Below are positions 1-7,145 of a stretch of DNA of 15,966 bases, in pieces. Below the pieces are notes generated by a model. That model was not told where the DNA came from. It made no database searches and saw only the letters and a list, made by a program, of their open reading frames with translations. Numbering within the stretch: the first letter of the stretch is position 1; each line of letters starts with the position of its first letter. The translations under genes were made by a program, and so were the position numbers. The DNA comes from an uncultured Lachnospiraceae bacterium (GTDB lineage: Bacteria > Bacillota > Clostridia > Lachnospirales > Lachnospiraceae), in the NCBI GenBank assembly GCA_910584115.1, contig CAJTYN010000062.1:1-15966 (forward strand), given 5' to 3'.

Positions 1-24
1 CAGATCGTCTTTTTCTTTCTCCAT
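1..24 (-). CDS. 5' end of a gene cut by the window edge, possibly thiG
   Basis: Only the first eight codons are inside the window (Met-Glu-Lys-Glu-Lys-Asp-Asp-Leu). The ATG at 22-24 is preceded on the minus strand by a good Shine-Dalgarno sequence (AAAAAAGGAGAG, about 10 nt upstream), which is why I call a real start. It is the next gene after thiS and thiF on the same strand. In related clostridia thiF is commonly followed by thiG (thiazole synthase), and an acidic/lysine-rich N-terminus would fit, but eight residues cannot establish the product. The 316-bp gap to thiF is filled largely by a hairpin-rich element. Confidence 0.45.
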
Positions 25-137
25 ATCGTCTTCTCTCCTTTTTTCATCTTCTAAAATAAGCATTTGCGAAAATATGTTCTCCCGAGATCCTGGAGTGTGT
101 TTGAAAACCCCCTAAACTTTATAAATAACTTAAATTT

Positions 138-238
138 TACTAACATTTAGTACGATCCACGACCGCTCAGGTCTTTGGATGTGTACTTTTCTGCGAGAAA
201 AGTACCAAAAGCGCCGGGGGATTGCGGATTTCCCCCGG
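138..238. repeat. cluster of three perfect hairpins inside the intergenic element
   Basis: Hairpin 1 is 138-152: TACTAA and TTAGTA around a 3-nt loop. Hairpin 2 is 183-205: GTACTTTTCT and AGAAAAGTAC around GCG, a perfect 10-bp stem. Hairpin 3 is 214-238: CCGGGGGA and TCCCCCGG around a 9-nt loop. None is followed by a T-run on the minus strand, so they do not look like ordinary terminators. They could act on mRNA stability or processing between the thi genes, or be the folded body of a mobile repeat. Confidence 0.6.
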
Positions 239-275
239 ACCCCTTAAAACGCTGTTCCTAAAAGGCAGATATCCT

Positions 276-300
276 AATTACCTGTAAATTCATGGTAATT
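276..300. repeat. inverted repeat AATTACC / GGTAATT downstream of thiF
   Basis: Arms 276-282 and 294-300 are perfect 7-bp complements around an 11-nt AT-rich loop, next to the right terminal inverted repeat of the intergenic element. No T-tract follows on the minus strand. It is probably part of the same element and not a thiF terminator. Confidence 0.45.
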
Positions 301-340
301 GAGGGGGGTTGGGTTTTCCAAACACGCTCTCGTTTCGCGA

Positions 341-946
341 TCATCTTCCGTTTGCCAAAATACGCAGGACCGCGTGTGCCTGGTGGGCGGCGCAGAGCAT
401 GACGCGGGACGCGAACATCCCCTCATCCGCCGCGTCGCTCTCACCGTCCCCGCAGAGGTAAAACCGCTCCGTCACTTTTCGGGTCCTGATAAGATCCGAC
501 CGCCCCAGCCCAGCCATCCCGGAAGCGGCCACCAGATATTTCTCCGGCATCGTCCCGAGGACGACATCCGCCAGCATGGCCTTATTTTCCGCCCGGTCAA
601 ACGCCTCGCACACGATGTGGACGCCGGTGAGCAGCGCTGCCGCGTTCTCTGTGGTGATACGGACCGTGTGCGTCTCCAGCTTTACATAGGGCGCGATCTC
701 ATTTATATTTTCTGAGAGGGCCTCCGTTTTATACCGGCCCACCTGCGCGGCTCTGTACTGCTGCCTGTGGAGATTGGAAATGTCCACCCGGTCATGATCG
801 ATCAGTATGAGCCGCCCGATCCCCGCGCGGGCCAGGGCCAGAGCGATGTTGGAACCCAGTCCGCCCAGACCGCAGATGGCCACGGTCGCCGCCGAGAACC
901 GCTCCTGTATGTGCCTGCCATGCCGCTCTCTTAACGCTTTTTCCAT
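341..946 (-). CDS. thiF: ThiF-family adenylyltransferase (sulfur-carrier ThiS activation)
   Basis: Encodes 201 residues of the E1/ThiF/MoeB fold, expected to adenylate the C-terminal Gly-Gly of ThiS for thiazole-moiety synthesis. Visible motifs are the nucleotide-binding loop GLGGLGSN (26-33), an acidic ribose-binding strand with LIDHDRVD (about 47-54), the SNLHRQQY segment (57-64), Lys73, and CEAFDRAENK (113-122) with the expected catalytic Asp117. It lacks the CXXC pairs of the longer E. coli-type ThiF and matches the short clostridial ThiF family. The ATG at 946 has only a weak Shine-Dalgarno sequence. A CTG codon at 967 sits 8 nt after GGAGG within the end of thiS, so a non-ATG start adding seven residues is possible. 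The frame stays open further upstream, but only as an overlap of thiS. Confidence 0.88.
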   Translation of the reverse strand: MEKALRERHGRHIQERFSAATVAICGLGGLGSNIALALARAGIGRLILIDHDRVDISNLHRQQYRAAQVGRYKTEALSENINEIAPYVKLETHTVRITTENAAALLTGVHIVCEAFDRAENKAMLADVVLGTMPEKYLVAASGMAGLGRSDLIRTRKVTERFYLCGDGESDAADEGMFASRVMLCAAHQAHAVLRILANGR

Positions 947-968
947 CTCTTCTCTTGTCGGTATCAGA

Positions 969-1163
969 TCATCCACCTCCCACAAAGCAGACGATCTCCA
1001 CATGATCCCCGTCATCCAGGATCGTCTCGGCGTATCGCGCCCTCGGTACGATCTCGCCGTTCCGTTCCACGGCGATCCTCCCCGGATCATAGTCCGTGCC
1101 CGCCAGATATCCCGCCACCGTCTGTCCGGCGATATCCAGAGCTTCTCCATTGATCTTTACCAT
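969..1163 (-). CDS. thiS: ThiS sulfur carrier protein
   Basis: A 64-residue ubiquitin-like sulfur carrier. It starts MVKINGEAL and ends VCFVGGG; the C-terminal Gly-Gly is adenylated by ThiF and then thiocarboxylated to donate sulfur to the thiazole ring made by ThiG. The start at 1163 is chosen because GAGGAGG lies just upstream; the frame extends ten codons further to 1193 without a ribosome site, and the family normally has about 65 residues. It is the first gene after the TPP riboswitch and terminator, so its expression should fall when thiamine pyrophosphate is plentiful. The thiF start lies about 20 bases beyond its stop codon. Confidence 0.93.
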   Translation of the reverse strand: MVKINGEALDIAGQTVAGYLAGTDYDPGRIAVERNGEIVPRARYAETILDDGDHVEIVCFVGGG

Positions 1164-1191
1164 CACATCCACCTCCTCATAAAACATCGAC

Positions 1192-1222
1192 AAAAAAGGA
1201 AGCCACCGATCTGGTAACTTCC
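1192..1222 (-). terminator. riboswitch-controlled rho-independent terminator before thiS
   Basis: On the minus strand GGAAGTTACC (1213-1222) and GGTGGCTTCC (1198-1207) form a fully paired 10-bp stem, counting two G-U pairs, with loop AGATC and a following T-run (1192-1197). It lies between the aptamer and thiS. Its 5' arm and loop (1208-1218) are complementary to the aptamer core at 1264-1274 (GATCTGG, one bulged G, then TAA). This gives an alternative antiterminator helix when TPP is absent. Confidence 0.88.
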
Positions 1223-1244
1223 CATCAAAAAAAGTCTTTTGCTC

Positions 1245-1331
1245 AGAATTCCCTACGTTGGCATTACCCAGATCAGGTCATACGGTCGAAAGTCATACTT
1301 TCCTCTCAGCCCGTCCTACGAGCTCCCGTTT
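1245..1331 (-). promoter_or_regulatory. TPP riboswitch (THI element)
   Basis: The minus strand carries the hallmark thi-box sequences: GC-UGAGAG (CUGAGA at 1304-1309) and ACCUGAUCUGGGUAAUGCC followed by AACGUAGGGAA (1249-1278). GCUCG/CGGGC forms a P3 stem directly before UGAGA. GAAAGU/ACUUUC forms the optional hairpin after it, and ACGG/CCGU can form P2. One base differs from the usual GGAUAAUGCC (GGGUAAUGCC here). It sits upstream of thiS and thiF with a terminator in between, so it should switch transcription off when thiamine pyrophosphate binds. The outer P1 boundary is uncertain by about 10 bases. Confidence 0.95.
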
Positions 1332-1341
1332 ATCTTTGTTT

Positions 1342-2769
1342 TTATTTATTATACACCTTTTGGCCGCGGATATCAAACCCAAAATACCGCACCGCATTTT
1401 CATAGGAGATCCCACGGATGATCTTCTCCAAGGCCCGCTCGTCCTCGGGATATCCCCCCTCTTCCACCCATCCTCCGATCAGGTCGCATAAGATCCTGCG
1501 GAAATATTCGTGACGGGTATAAGAGAGAAAACTCCTGGAATCTGTCAGCATCCCGATGAAATTCCCCAAAAGCCCCAGGCTGGCCAGGGTCGTCATCTGC
1601 CGGATCATTCCCTCCTTATGGTCGTTGAACCACCAGGCGCTCCCCTGCTGGATCTTGCCCGCGACACTCCCCTCCTGGAAGCATCCGATCACGGTGCCGA
1701 CCACCGCGTTGTCCGCCGGGTTTAACGGGTAGATGATCGTCCGGGGCAGTTCATCCGTCCGGGCCAGGGCATTTAGAAGCCCCGTCATATCCGCCGCCGG
1801 CGCGTGGTCGTAGATGCAGTCGATCCCCGCGTCCGCGCCCAGCGCTCGGAAGATCTTCTCGTTGTTATCCCGTTTGACCCCGTAATGCAGCTGCATGGCC
1901 CAATCTCTTCTATCATATTCCCGGCCCATTTCCAGGAGAAAGGCTGTCTTGAACTGCCGGATCTCTCTGGGGGAAAGGCTGCTCCCCGCCAGACGCCGGC
2001 TGAAGATCTGCTCGATCTCCTCCTTTTTCGCGGGCTCGTACATGACGAAGGGCAGTCCGTGGTCGGAGATCCGACAGCCCATTTCCTCAAAAAGATCCAT
2101 GCGTTTTTTCAGCGCCCCGATCAGGGCGTCGAAGCTGCCGATCTCTACGTCTGCCGCCCGGCCAAGCTCCTTTAGATAGGCCGGATAGTCTTCTTTTTCC
2201 GGACTCATGGCCCGGTCTGGGCGCCAGGTGGGGAGGACCCGCACGCCAAAGCCCTCGTCGTCCGCGATCTTCTGATGCCATACGAGGGAGTCCGCCGGGT
2301 CATCCGTGGTGCATAAAAGCGTCACGTTAGACATGCGGATCATCTCCCGGGCAGTCAGCCCCCCGCGCAGCCGCTCGTTGCAGAGCTCCCACACCGCGTC
2401 GGCCGTCTCCCCATTTAAGGGGCCGTCATAGCCGAAATAACGCTTCAGCTCCAGATGGCTCCAATGATACAGCGGGTTGCCGATGGCCATCTCCAGCGTC
2501 TCGGCGTATCTTGAGAATTTCTCCTTGTCGGGGGCGTCACCGGTGATGCAGCGCTCCGGCACACCGTTGGCACGCATCTGCCGCCATTTGTAGTGATCGC
2601 CCTCCAGCCACACCTGCGCGATGTTGTCAAACCCCCTGTCCTCATAGATCTCCCGGGGGCTGATGTGGCAATGGTAGTCCAGGATCGGCATGGGCGCGGC
2701 ATACCGATGATACAGCCTTTTGGCCGTGTCGGTGGACAAAAGGAGATCCTCATCCATAAATCTCTTCAT
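1342..2769 (-). CDS. uxaC: glucuronate (uronate) isomerase
   Basis: Encodes 475 residues, close to the usual 465-475 for UxaC, an amidohydrolase-fold enzyme that isomerises D-glucuronate to D-fructuronate (and galacturonate to tagaturonate). The N-terminal MKRFMDEDLLL, the metal-type DYHCH motif (31-35) with ISPREIYEDR, and the LEGDHYKWRQMRANG segment are characteristic. The ATG at 2769 is chosen because GGGAGG lies about 10 nt upstream; the frame runs on to 2886 but that stretch overlaps kdgK and is low-complexity. It is the last gene of the glucuronate operon, 17 bp after kdgK, and supplies the substrate for UxuB. Its final codons contain the promoter of the thi operon. No terminator lies between its stop and the riboswitch. 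Confidence 0.95.
   Translation of the reverse strand: MKRFMDEDLLLSTDTAKRLYHRYAAPMPILDYHCHISPREIYEDRGFDNIAQVWLEGDHYKWRQMRANGVPERCITGDAPDKEKFSRYAETLEMAIGNPLYHWSHLELKRYFGYDGPLNGETADAVWELCNERLRGGLTAREMIRMSNVTLLCTTDDPADSLVWHQKIADDEGFGVRVLPTWRPDRAMSPEKEDYPAYLKELGRAADVEIGSFDALIGALKKRMDLFEEMGCRISDHGLPFVMYEPAKKEEIEQIFSRRLAGSSLSPREIRQFKTAFLLEMGREYDRRDWAMQLHYGVKRDNNEKIFRALGADAGIDCIYDHAPAADMTGLLNALARTDELPRTIIYPLNPADNAVVGTVIGCFQEGSVAGKIQQGSAWWFNDHKEGMIRQMTTLASLGLLGNFIGMLTDSRSFLSYTRHEYFRRILCDLIGGWVEEGGYPEDERALEKIIRGISYENAVRYFGFDIRGQKVYNK
1348..1376 (-). promoter_or_regulatory. sigma-A-type promoter of the thi operon inside the 3' end of uxaC
   Basis: On the minus strand TTGATA (1371-1376), a 17-bp spacer and TATAAT (1348-1353) give a near-consensus housekeeping promoter. 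The -10 box is the Tyr-Asn codon pair just before the last lysine and stop of uxaC. The predicted transcription start, near 1341, is roughly 10 nt before the riboswitch aptamer, so geometry and position both fit. Confidence 0.8.
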
Positions 2770-2786
2770 GGCGCATCCACCTCCCT

Positions 2787-3812
2787 CTACCTCTGCACCC
2801 GCCCGGACGCGTCTCCCGCGGCCAGCCGTTCCACCTCTTCCAAGGATACCATGTTGAAATCCCCTTCGATGGAATGTTTCAGACAAGAGGCCGCCGCCGC
2901 AAATCCGATGGTCTTGTACGGGTCGTAATCATTTAAGCAGGCCGCGATCAGCCCACCGCCGAAGCTGTCTCCCCCGCCCACCCGGTCGACGATGTGCATA
3001 TTATATTTTCTGCTGAAATAATATTCTTTTCCGTCGTAGAGCATGGCCGACCAGAGATTGTCGTTGGCTGACAGGGATTCCCGCAGGGTGATGGCGATCT
3101 TCTGGAAGCCGAAGCGGTCCATCAGCTGTCTGGCCACATCTTTGTAACTGCCCTGGTCCACCTCCCCGGCGGTCACGTCTGTGTTGGCCGCGCGGATACC
3201 GAACACGTCTGCCGCGTCTTCCTCGTTGGCGATGCAGACATCCACATATTCGCAGAGTGCGCCCATGACCTGGCCCGCTTTCTCCCGGCTCCAGAGCTTT
3301 TTGCGGTAGTTCAGGTCGCAGGAGATGGTCGCCCCGGCCTTTTTCGCCTCTCTGCATGCGTCCAGGCAGATCCCGGCCACATTGTCGTTCAGTGCCGGTG
3401 TGATCCCTGTGAAATGAAACCATTTGGCTTTGTCGAAGATCTTCTTCCAGTTGAAGTCCCCTTTCTCCGCGCCGCAGATGGACGACCCCGCCCGGTCGTA
3501 GATGACCTTGGACGGCCTCTGGGACGCGCCCTTTTCCAGAAAATAGATCCCCATGCGTTCACCGCCCCGTACGATATAGGAGGTATCCACGCCGAATTTG
3601 CGCAGGGCGTTGATGCCGCCCTGTCCGATCTCGTGGGCGGGGAGTTTTGTCACGAATACCGCGTCAAATCCGTAATTTGCCAGAGATACGGCCACATTGG
3701 CTTCGCCGCCTCCATATGTGGCCCCGTACCGCTCCGCCTGGACGAACCGCTCATACCCCTCCGGTGCAAGCCGCAGCATCAGCTCTCCGAATGTCACGAT
3801 CTTCTTTCTCAT
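2787..3812 (-). CDS. kdgK: 2-dehydro-3-deoxygluconate (KDG) kinase, PfkB family
   Basis: Encodes a 341-residue ribokinase/PfkB-fold sugar kinase. It has an N-terminal ITF-GEL start, GGGEANVA (34-41) for sugar binding, and the C-terminal DRVGGGDSFGGG signature with Asp282 as the predicted catalytic base; the middle Gly replaces the Ala of the classical GAGD motif. The expected reaction is phosphorylation of 2-keto-3-deoxygluconate to KDPG with ATP in the cytoplasm. Its ATG overlaps the eda stop codon by four bases (ATGA, 3809-3812), which implies translational coupling to the aldolase that consumes its product. Position between eda and uxaC makes KDG the likely substrate over other PfkB substrates. 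Confidence 0.93.
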   Translation of the reverse strand: MRKKIVTFGELMLRLAPEGYERFVQAERYGATYGGGEANVAVSLANYGFDAVFVTKLPAHEIGQGGINALRKFGVDTSYIVRGGERMGIYFLEKGASQRPSKVIYDRAGSSICGAEKGDFNWKKIFDKAKWFHFTGITPALNDNVAGICLDACREAKKAGATISCDLNYRKKLWSREKAGQVMGALCEYVDVCIANEEDAADVFGIRAANTDVTAGEVDQGSYKDVARQLMDRFGFQKIAITLRESLSANDNLWSAMLYDGKEYYFSRKYNMHIVDRVGGGDSFGGGLIAACLNDYDPYKTIGFAAAASCLKHSIEGDFNMVSLEEVERLAAGDASGRVQR

Positions 3813-4456
3813 CTGTCCCGCCCCCTGCTCGTCTGCACGATCTTGGCCGCCTCCTGGGAGAGTTCTTTGATCTTATCGAATGCCTTTTCCTTTATCAGCT
3901 CCTCTTTCACCATCCAGGTCCCGCCGCAGGCCAAGATCCGCTCGTACCGCAGGTATTCTCCCGCGTTTGCGGGACTGATCCCGCCTGTGGGCATGAACTG
4001 TATCTCTTTATAAGGCGCCGCCAGCGCCCGGATCATCCCCAGACCGCCCGCCGGCTCTGCCGGAAAGAATTTAACCACTTTCAGGCCGTTTTCGATCGCC
4101 TGCTCCACATCGCTGGGCGTGGAGCAGCCCGGCGTGATCAGATAGCCTTTTTCCACACAGTACCGCACCACCCGCGGGTTGAAGCCGGGGCTGACCAGGA
4201 ACCGGGCGCCTGCTGCCGCCGCCCGGTCTGCCTGATCTGTGGTCAGTACCGTTCCCGCCCCCACCAGCATCTGCGGGCATCTATCGGATATGCGGCGGAT
4301 GGCCTCTTCTGCCGCCGCCGTGCGGAACGTGATCTCCGCGCAGGGCAGTCCGCCTTCTGACAGGGCTTCTGCCAGGGGCAGGGCGTCGTCTGCGTCATCC
4401 AGCGCCACCACCGGGACGATCCCTATCTCCTTGATCTTTTCCAGTATCTCATGCAT
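3809..4456 (-). CDS. eda: KDPG/KHG aldolase
   Basis: A 215-residue class I aldolase with a TIM-barrel fold that cleaves 2-keto-3-deoxy-6-phosphogluconate to pyruvate and glyceraldehyde-3-phosphate. Visible family motifs are VPVVALDD (14-21), EITFRT with Glu41, VGAGTV (65-70), LVSPGFNP (87-94), VVKFFPAE with the Schiff-base Lys129, MPTGGI (155-160) and CGGTWM (177-182). The length is normal. The start at 4456 has AGGAG about 10 nt upstream. It lies 18 bp after uxuB and overlaps kdgK by four bases, within the glucuronate operon, where it carries out the last dedicated step. Confidence 0.95.
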   Translation of the reverse strand: MHEILEKIKEIGIVPVVALDDADDALPLAEALSEGGLPCAEITFRTAAAEEAIRRISDRCPQMLVGAGTVLTTDQADRAAAAGARFLVSPGFNPRVVRYCVEKGYLITPGCSTPSDVEQAIENGLKVVKFFPAEPAGGLGMIRALAAPYKEIQFMPTGGISPANAGEYLRYERILACGGTWMVKEELIKEKAFDKIKELSQEAAKIVQTSRGRDR

Positions 4457-4474
4457 CTTTGTGTCTTCTCCTGT

Positions 4475-6052
4475 TTATACATACTTTTCCAGAGTCCTGC
4501 GCACCGCGCCGCATCCCGTGAGCATTTCTTCAAAATATCCCTCCACTTTATCCGCCAGACCGATCTTACATAAGTCCACGCCGAAGATCTGCTCATTTTC
4601 CAGGATGGGGCGTATATCGCCGCTCTCCGCGTACGGACAGAGGGCATCCGCCAGGGGATCCGGGCTTATCTGAAACGGCCGTCCCTCGTCGTCGGTGCCC
4701 CGCAGATAGCGGAGCCACCCGGCGAAGACCAGCGGGATCTTTTTTAGGTCTTTCACATCCAGATCCGGGGCGGCCTGGTAGGCCCTGATCGTCTCGCCAA
4801 AGCGCACGGCCAGCTTCTGGGAAGTGTCCGTGGCGATCCGCTGGGGCGTGTCCGGCATGAACGGGTTGGGGAGGCGGATCTTCAGCACGTCGTCCAGGAA
4901 CTTGCGCGGATCGAGCACGCCGGGATCTGTCACCACCGGGAGTCCTTCGTCGTAGCCGATGCCCTCCACCAGTTTTTTCAGGGTATCATTCTTCATCTCA
5001 TCGGAGATCGTATCGAAGCCCAGCAGGCATCCGAACACGGCCAGGGCTGTGTGCAGCGGATTTAAGCAGGTACAGACTTTCATCTTCTCCACTTTATCCA
5101 CAATCTCCCTGTCCGTGAAGATCAGCCCCGCCTGCTCAAGAGGCGGCCGTCCGGCTGGGAACGCGTCCTCGATCACCAGGTACTGGCATTCCTCCGTGTT
5201 GACAAAAGGCGCGATGTACGTATTCCGGCTGGTGATGATGGGCTTTAGATCCTCGATCCCGTCTTTTTCCAAAAGGGCCTCCACGGATGCGTCCGGCCGG
5301 GGCGTGATCTTGTCGATCATGGTCCATGGAAAAGAGACGTGTTCCGGGTCCGCGATATAATCCGCAAATCCAGGTTCTGTCCGTCCGTTCCCCGCCCATT
5401 CGATGGCAAATGCCGAGACCGCTTCATAGAGCCGCGTGCCGTTGTGGGAACAGTTGTCCATGCTGACCATGGCCACCGGTTTCCTGCCGGACTGGTAGCG
5501 GGCGTATAATAAGGCCGCGATCTTCCCCATATAGCTTTTTGGCCTGTCCGGGCCTGCCTGCAGATCCTCCGCTACCTCCGCAGTGAACGAACCGTCACTG
5601 CCGCTCAAGCTGTAACCTTTTTCCGTGATGGTAAAGGTGGCCATCTGGAGCGCGTCCCCGCAGAAGATCTCTTTTAACCGCTCAAAGCCCTGCCCGCACC
5701 CGTCGTCTATGGTCAGGTATTCCGCCACGCTGCCTATGATGGTCTTCTCTATGGTCCCATCCGCCTTCAGCGTGACATGAACGGAATAGTCGTCATGGGG
5801 ATGGCTCAGCGCCTCCATCGTCTCTCTGTCCCCGACGGCGACCACGCCCTTATCCAGGACCTTTTTATCCAGCAGCTCCTGTATCACCTTCGCCTGAAAA
5901 GCCCGGAACAGGTTTCCGGCGCCGAAATGGACCCAGAACGGGGCGGGTCTGGTCCGCCGCACCATCGCCTCGTGGTCATACTGGGGGAGCTTGTAGCCTG
6001 CTGCCTCCCACAGATGTCTTTCCTCTCGTAAACCCTGCTCATTTAGACGCAT
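4475..6052 (-). CDS. uxuB: D-fructuronate reductase / mannonate oxidoreductase (mannitol dehydrogenase family)
   Basis: Encodes 525 residues of the polyol-specific long-chain dehydrogenase family. The N-terminal Rossmann domain shows HFGAGNLFRAF (42-52). A central SMDNCSHNG (197-205) and KVCTCLNPLHTALAVFG (325-341) carry the Asn/His region typical of mannitol dehydrogenase-type active sites. In this context it reduces D-fructuronate to D-mannonate with NADH. It is a little longer than the E. coli enzyme. Its start lies one base after the uxuA stop, with GAGGG upstream, so the two are probably translationally coupled. Tagaturonate reductase (UxaB) belongs to the same family, but the neighbouring uxuA and the lack of uxaA favour UxuB. 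Confidence 0.92.
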   Translation of the reverse strand: MRLNEQGLREERHLWEAAGYKLPQYDHEAMVRRTRPAPFWVHFGAGNLFRAFQAKVIQELLDKKVLDKGVVAVGDRETMEALSHPHDDYSVHVTLKADGTIEKTIIGSVAEYLTIDDGCGQGFERLKEIFCGDALQMATFTITEKGYSLSGSDGSFTAEVAEDLQAGPDRPKSYMGKIAALLYARYQSGRKPVAMVSMDNCSHNGTRLYEAVSAFAIEWAGNGRTEPGFADYIADPEHVSFPWTMIDKITPRPDASVEALLEKDGIEDLKPIITSRNTYIAPFVNTEECQYLVIEDAFPAGRPPLEQAGLIFTDREIVDKVEKMKVCTCLNPLHTALAVFGCLLGFDTISDEMKNDTLKKLVEGIGYDEGLPVVTDPGVLDPRKFLDDVLKIRLPNPFMPDTPQRIATDTSQKLAVRFGETIRAYQAAPDLDVKDLKKIPLVFAGWLRYLRGTDDEGRPFQISPDPLADALCPYAESGDIRPILENEQIFGVDLCKIGLADKVEGYFEEMLTGCGAVRRTLEKYV

Positions 6053-6053
6053 G

Positions 6054-7130
6054 TCATTCCCTCTCTTTATCTGCTTTTTCGATGGCCTCCCATAATCCGT
6101 TCAGATAGGCGGCGCCCAGCGCCCGATCGTACAGACCGTACCCCGGCATGGCCACCTCGTCCCAGATCATCCGCCCGTGGTCTGGCCGGATGGGACCGTC
6201 AAATCCGATCTCATACAATGCCTTCATGATCTCGTACATATCGAAGCTCCCGTCCGAAGACAGATGGGCCGCCTCCTCGAAATCCGTCGGCGTATTGAAC
6301 CGCAGGTTGCGCACATGGGCAAAATGGACCCTGCCTTTCAGGGAACGGATCATATCCGGCAGATCGTTGTTCAGGTCCGTCCCATAGGAACCGGAACAGA
6401 ACGTGACCCCGTTGTGGGGATCGTCCACGGCCTCCATCAGGCGCAGGATGTTCTTCTTGCTGTTGATGATCCGCGGCAGGCCGAAGACGCTCCAGGCCGG
6501 GTCGTCCGGGTGTATGGCCATCTTGATGCCGAATTTATCACAGACCGGCATGATCCGCTCCAGAAAATAGACCAGGTTGGAGAACAGCCGCTCCTCGTCC
6601 ACGTCTTTATACAGGCCGAACAGCTCTTTTACCCGGGCCATACGCTCCGGCTCCCACCCGGGCATCACCGTGCCGTTCATATCGCCCGCGATGGAGTCGA
6701 ACATCTTCTCCGGATCCAGCGCGTCCACGGCTTCCTGGGTGTAGGCGAGGACCGTGGAACCGTCCTCCCGGACCCGCGCCAGTTCCGTCCGCGTCCAGTC
6801 GAAGACCGGCATAAAATTATAGCAGACCAGACGGAGCCCCTCCATGCCAAGGTTTTTCAGAGTCTCGATATAGGCGTCGATATATCTATCCCGCTCCGCG
6901 GCTCCGGTCTTGATCGCATCGTGGATGTTGACGCTCTCGATCCCCGCGACCGTAAGGCCCGCCGCCTCCACCTCTTCTTTCAGGGCGCGTATCCGCTCCC
7001 GTTCCCAGACCTCACCCGGCTGTGTATCGTACAGCGTGGTGACCACTCCCGTCACCCCGGGGATCTGGCGGATCTGCTTGAGCGTAACAGTGTCATATTT
7101 AGATCCGTACCACCTCAGAGTCATCTGCAT
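6054..7130 (-). CDS. uxuA: mannonate dehydratase
   Basis: Encodes 358 residues from the ATG at 7130, chosen because GGAAGGGG is 8 nt upstream; an in-frame GTG at 7139 overlaps that ribosome site and is less likely. The TIM-barrel enzyme dehydrates D-mannonate to 2-keto-3-deoxygluconate. Family segments are LRWYG near the start, GIESVNIHDAIKTG, AIHPDDP (His207), FCSGSYGTD (Cys245), FAHVRNLRF (His272) and RPDHGR (Asp317-His318). These His/Cys/His/Asp positions fit the divalent metal site of UxuA. It ends one base before uxuB and starts about 15 bp after the GH3 gene, so it belongs to the same transcript. Confidence 0.95.
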   Translation of the reverse strand: MQMTLRWYGSKYDTVTLKQIRQIPGVTGVVTTLYDTQPGEVWERERIRALKEEVEAAGLTVAGIESVNIHDAIKTGAAERDRYIDAYIETLKNLGMEGLRLVCYNFMPVFDWTRTELARVREDGSTVLAYTQEAVDALDPEKMFDSIAGDMNGTVMPGWEPERMARVKELFGLYKDVDEERLFSNLVYFLERIMPVCDKFGIKMAIHPDDPAWSVFGLPRIINSKKNILRLMEAVDDPHNGVTFCSGSYGTDLNNDLPDMIRSLKGRVHFAHVRNLRFNTPTDFEEAAHLSSDGSFDMYEIMKALYEIGFDGPIRPDHGRMIWDEVAMPGYGLYDRALGAAYLNGLWEAIEKADKERE

Positions 7131-7145
7131 CTTCTTCACCCCTTC

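Larger units (their letters stand above)
97..325. repeat. MITE-like intergenic element with imperfect terminal inverted repeats
   Basis: The left end reads GTGTTTGAAAACCCCCT (97-113). The right end, read on the other strand from 325, is GTGTTTGGAAAACCC followed by AACCCCCCT (301-325). The arms match apart from one- and two-base insertions. Between them lie an AT-rich stretch (114-152) and several perfect hairpins (138-152, 183-205, 214-238, 276-300). No open reading frame fits inside. The element fills nearly all of the gap between thiF and the next gene. Short length, terminal inverted repeats and internal hairpins are what non-autonomous mobile elements or dispersed intergenic repeats look like. 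No target-site duplication is evident, so the call is tentative. Confidence 0.5.

Noticed and set aside
183..238. Hairpins downstream of thiF as rho-independent terminators
   Set aside because: The stems are strong but no T-run follows either of them on the minus strand.
947..1150. 68-residue N-terminal extension of thiF
   Set aside because: It reads through thiS in another frame, and ThiF homology starts only at about residue 69 of that frame.
2770..2886. N-terminal extension of uxaC by 39 residues
   Set aside because: The stretch overlaps the kdgK 3' end, is Gly/Arg-rich and lies upstream of the clear ribosome site for the ATG at 2769.
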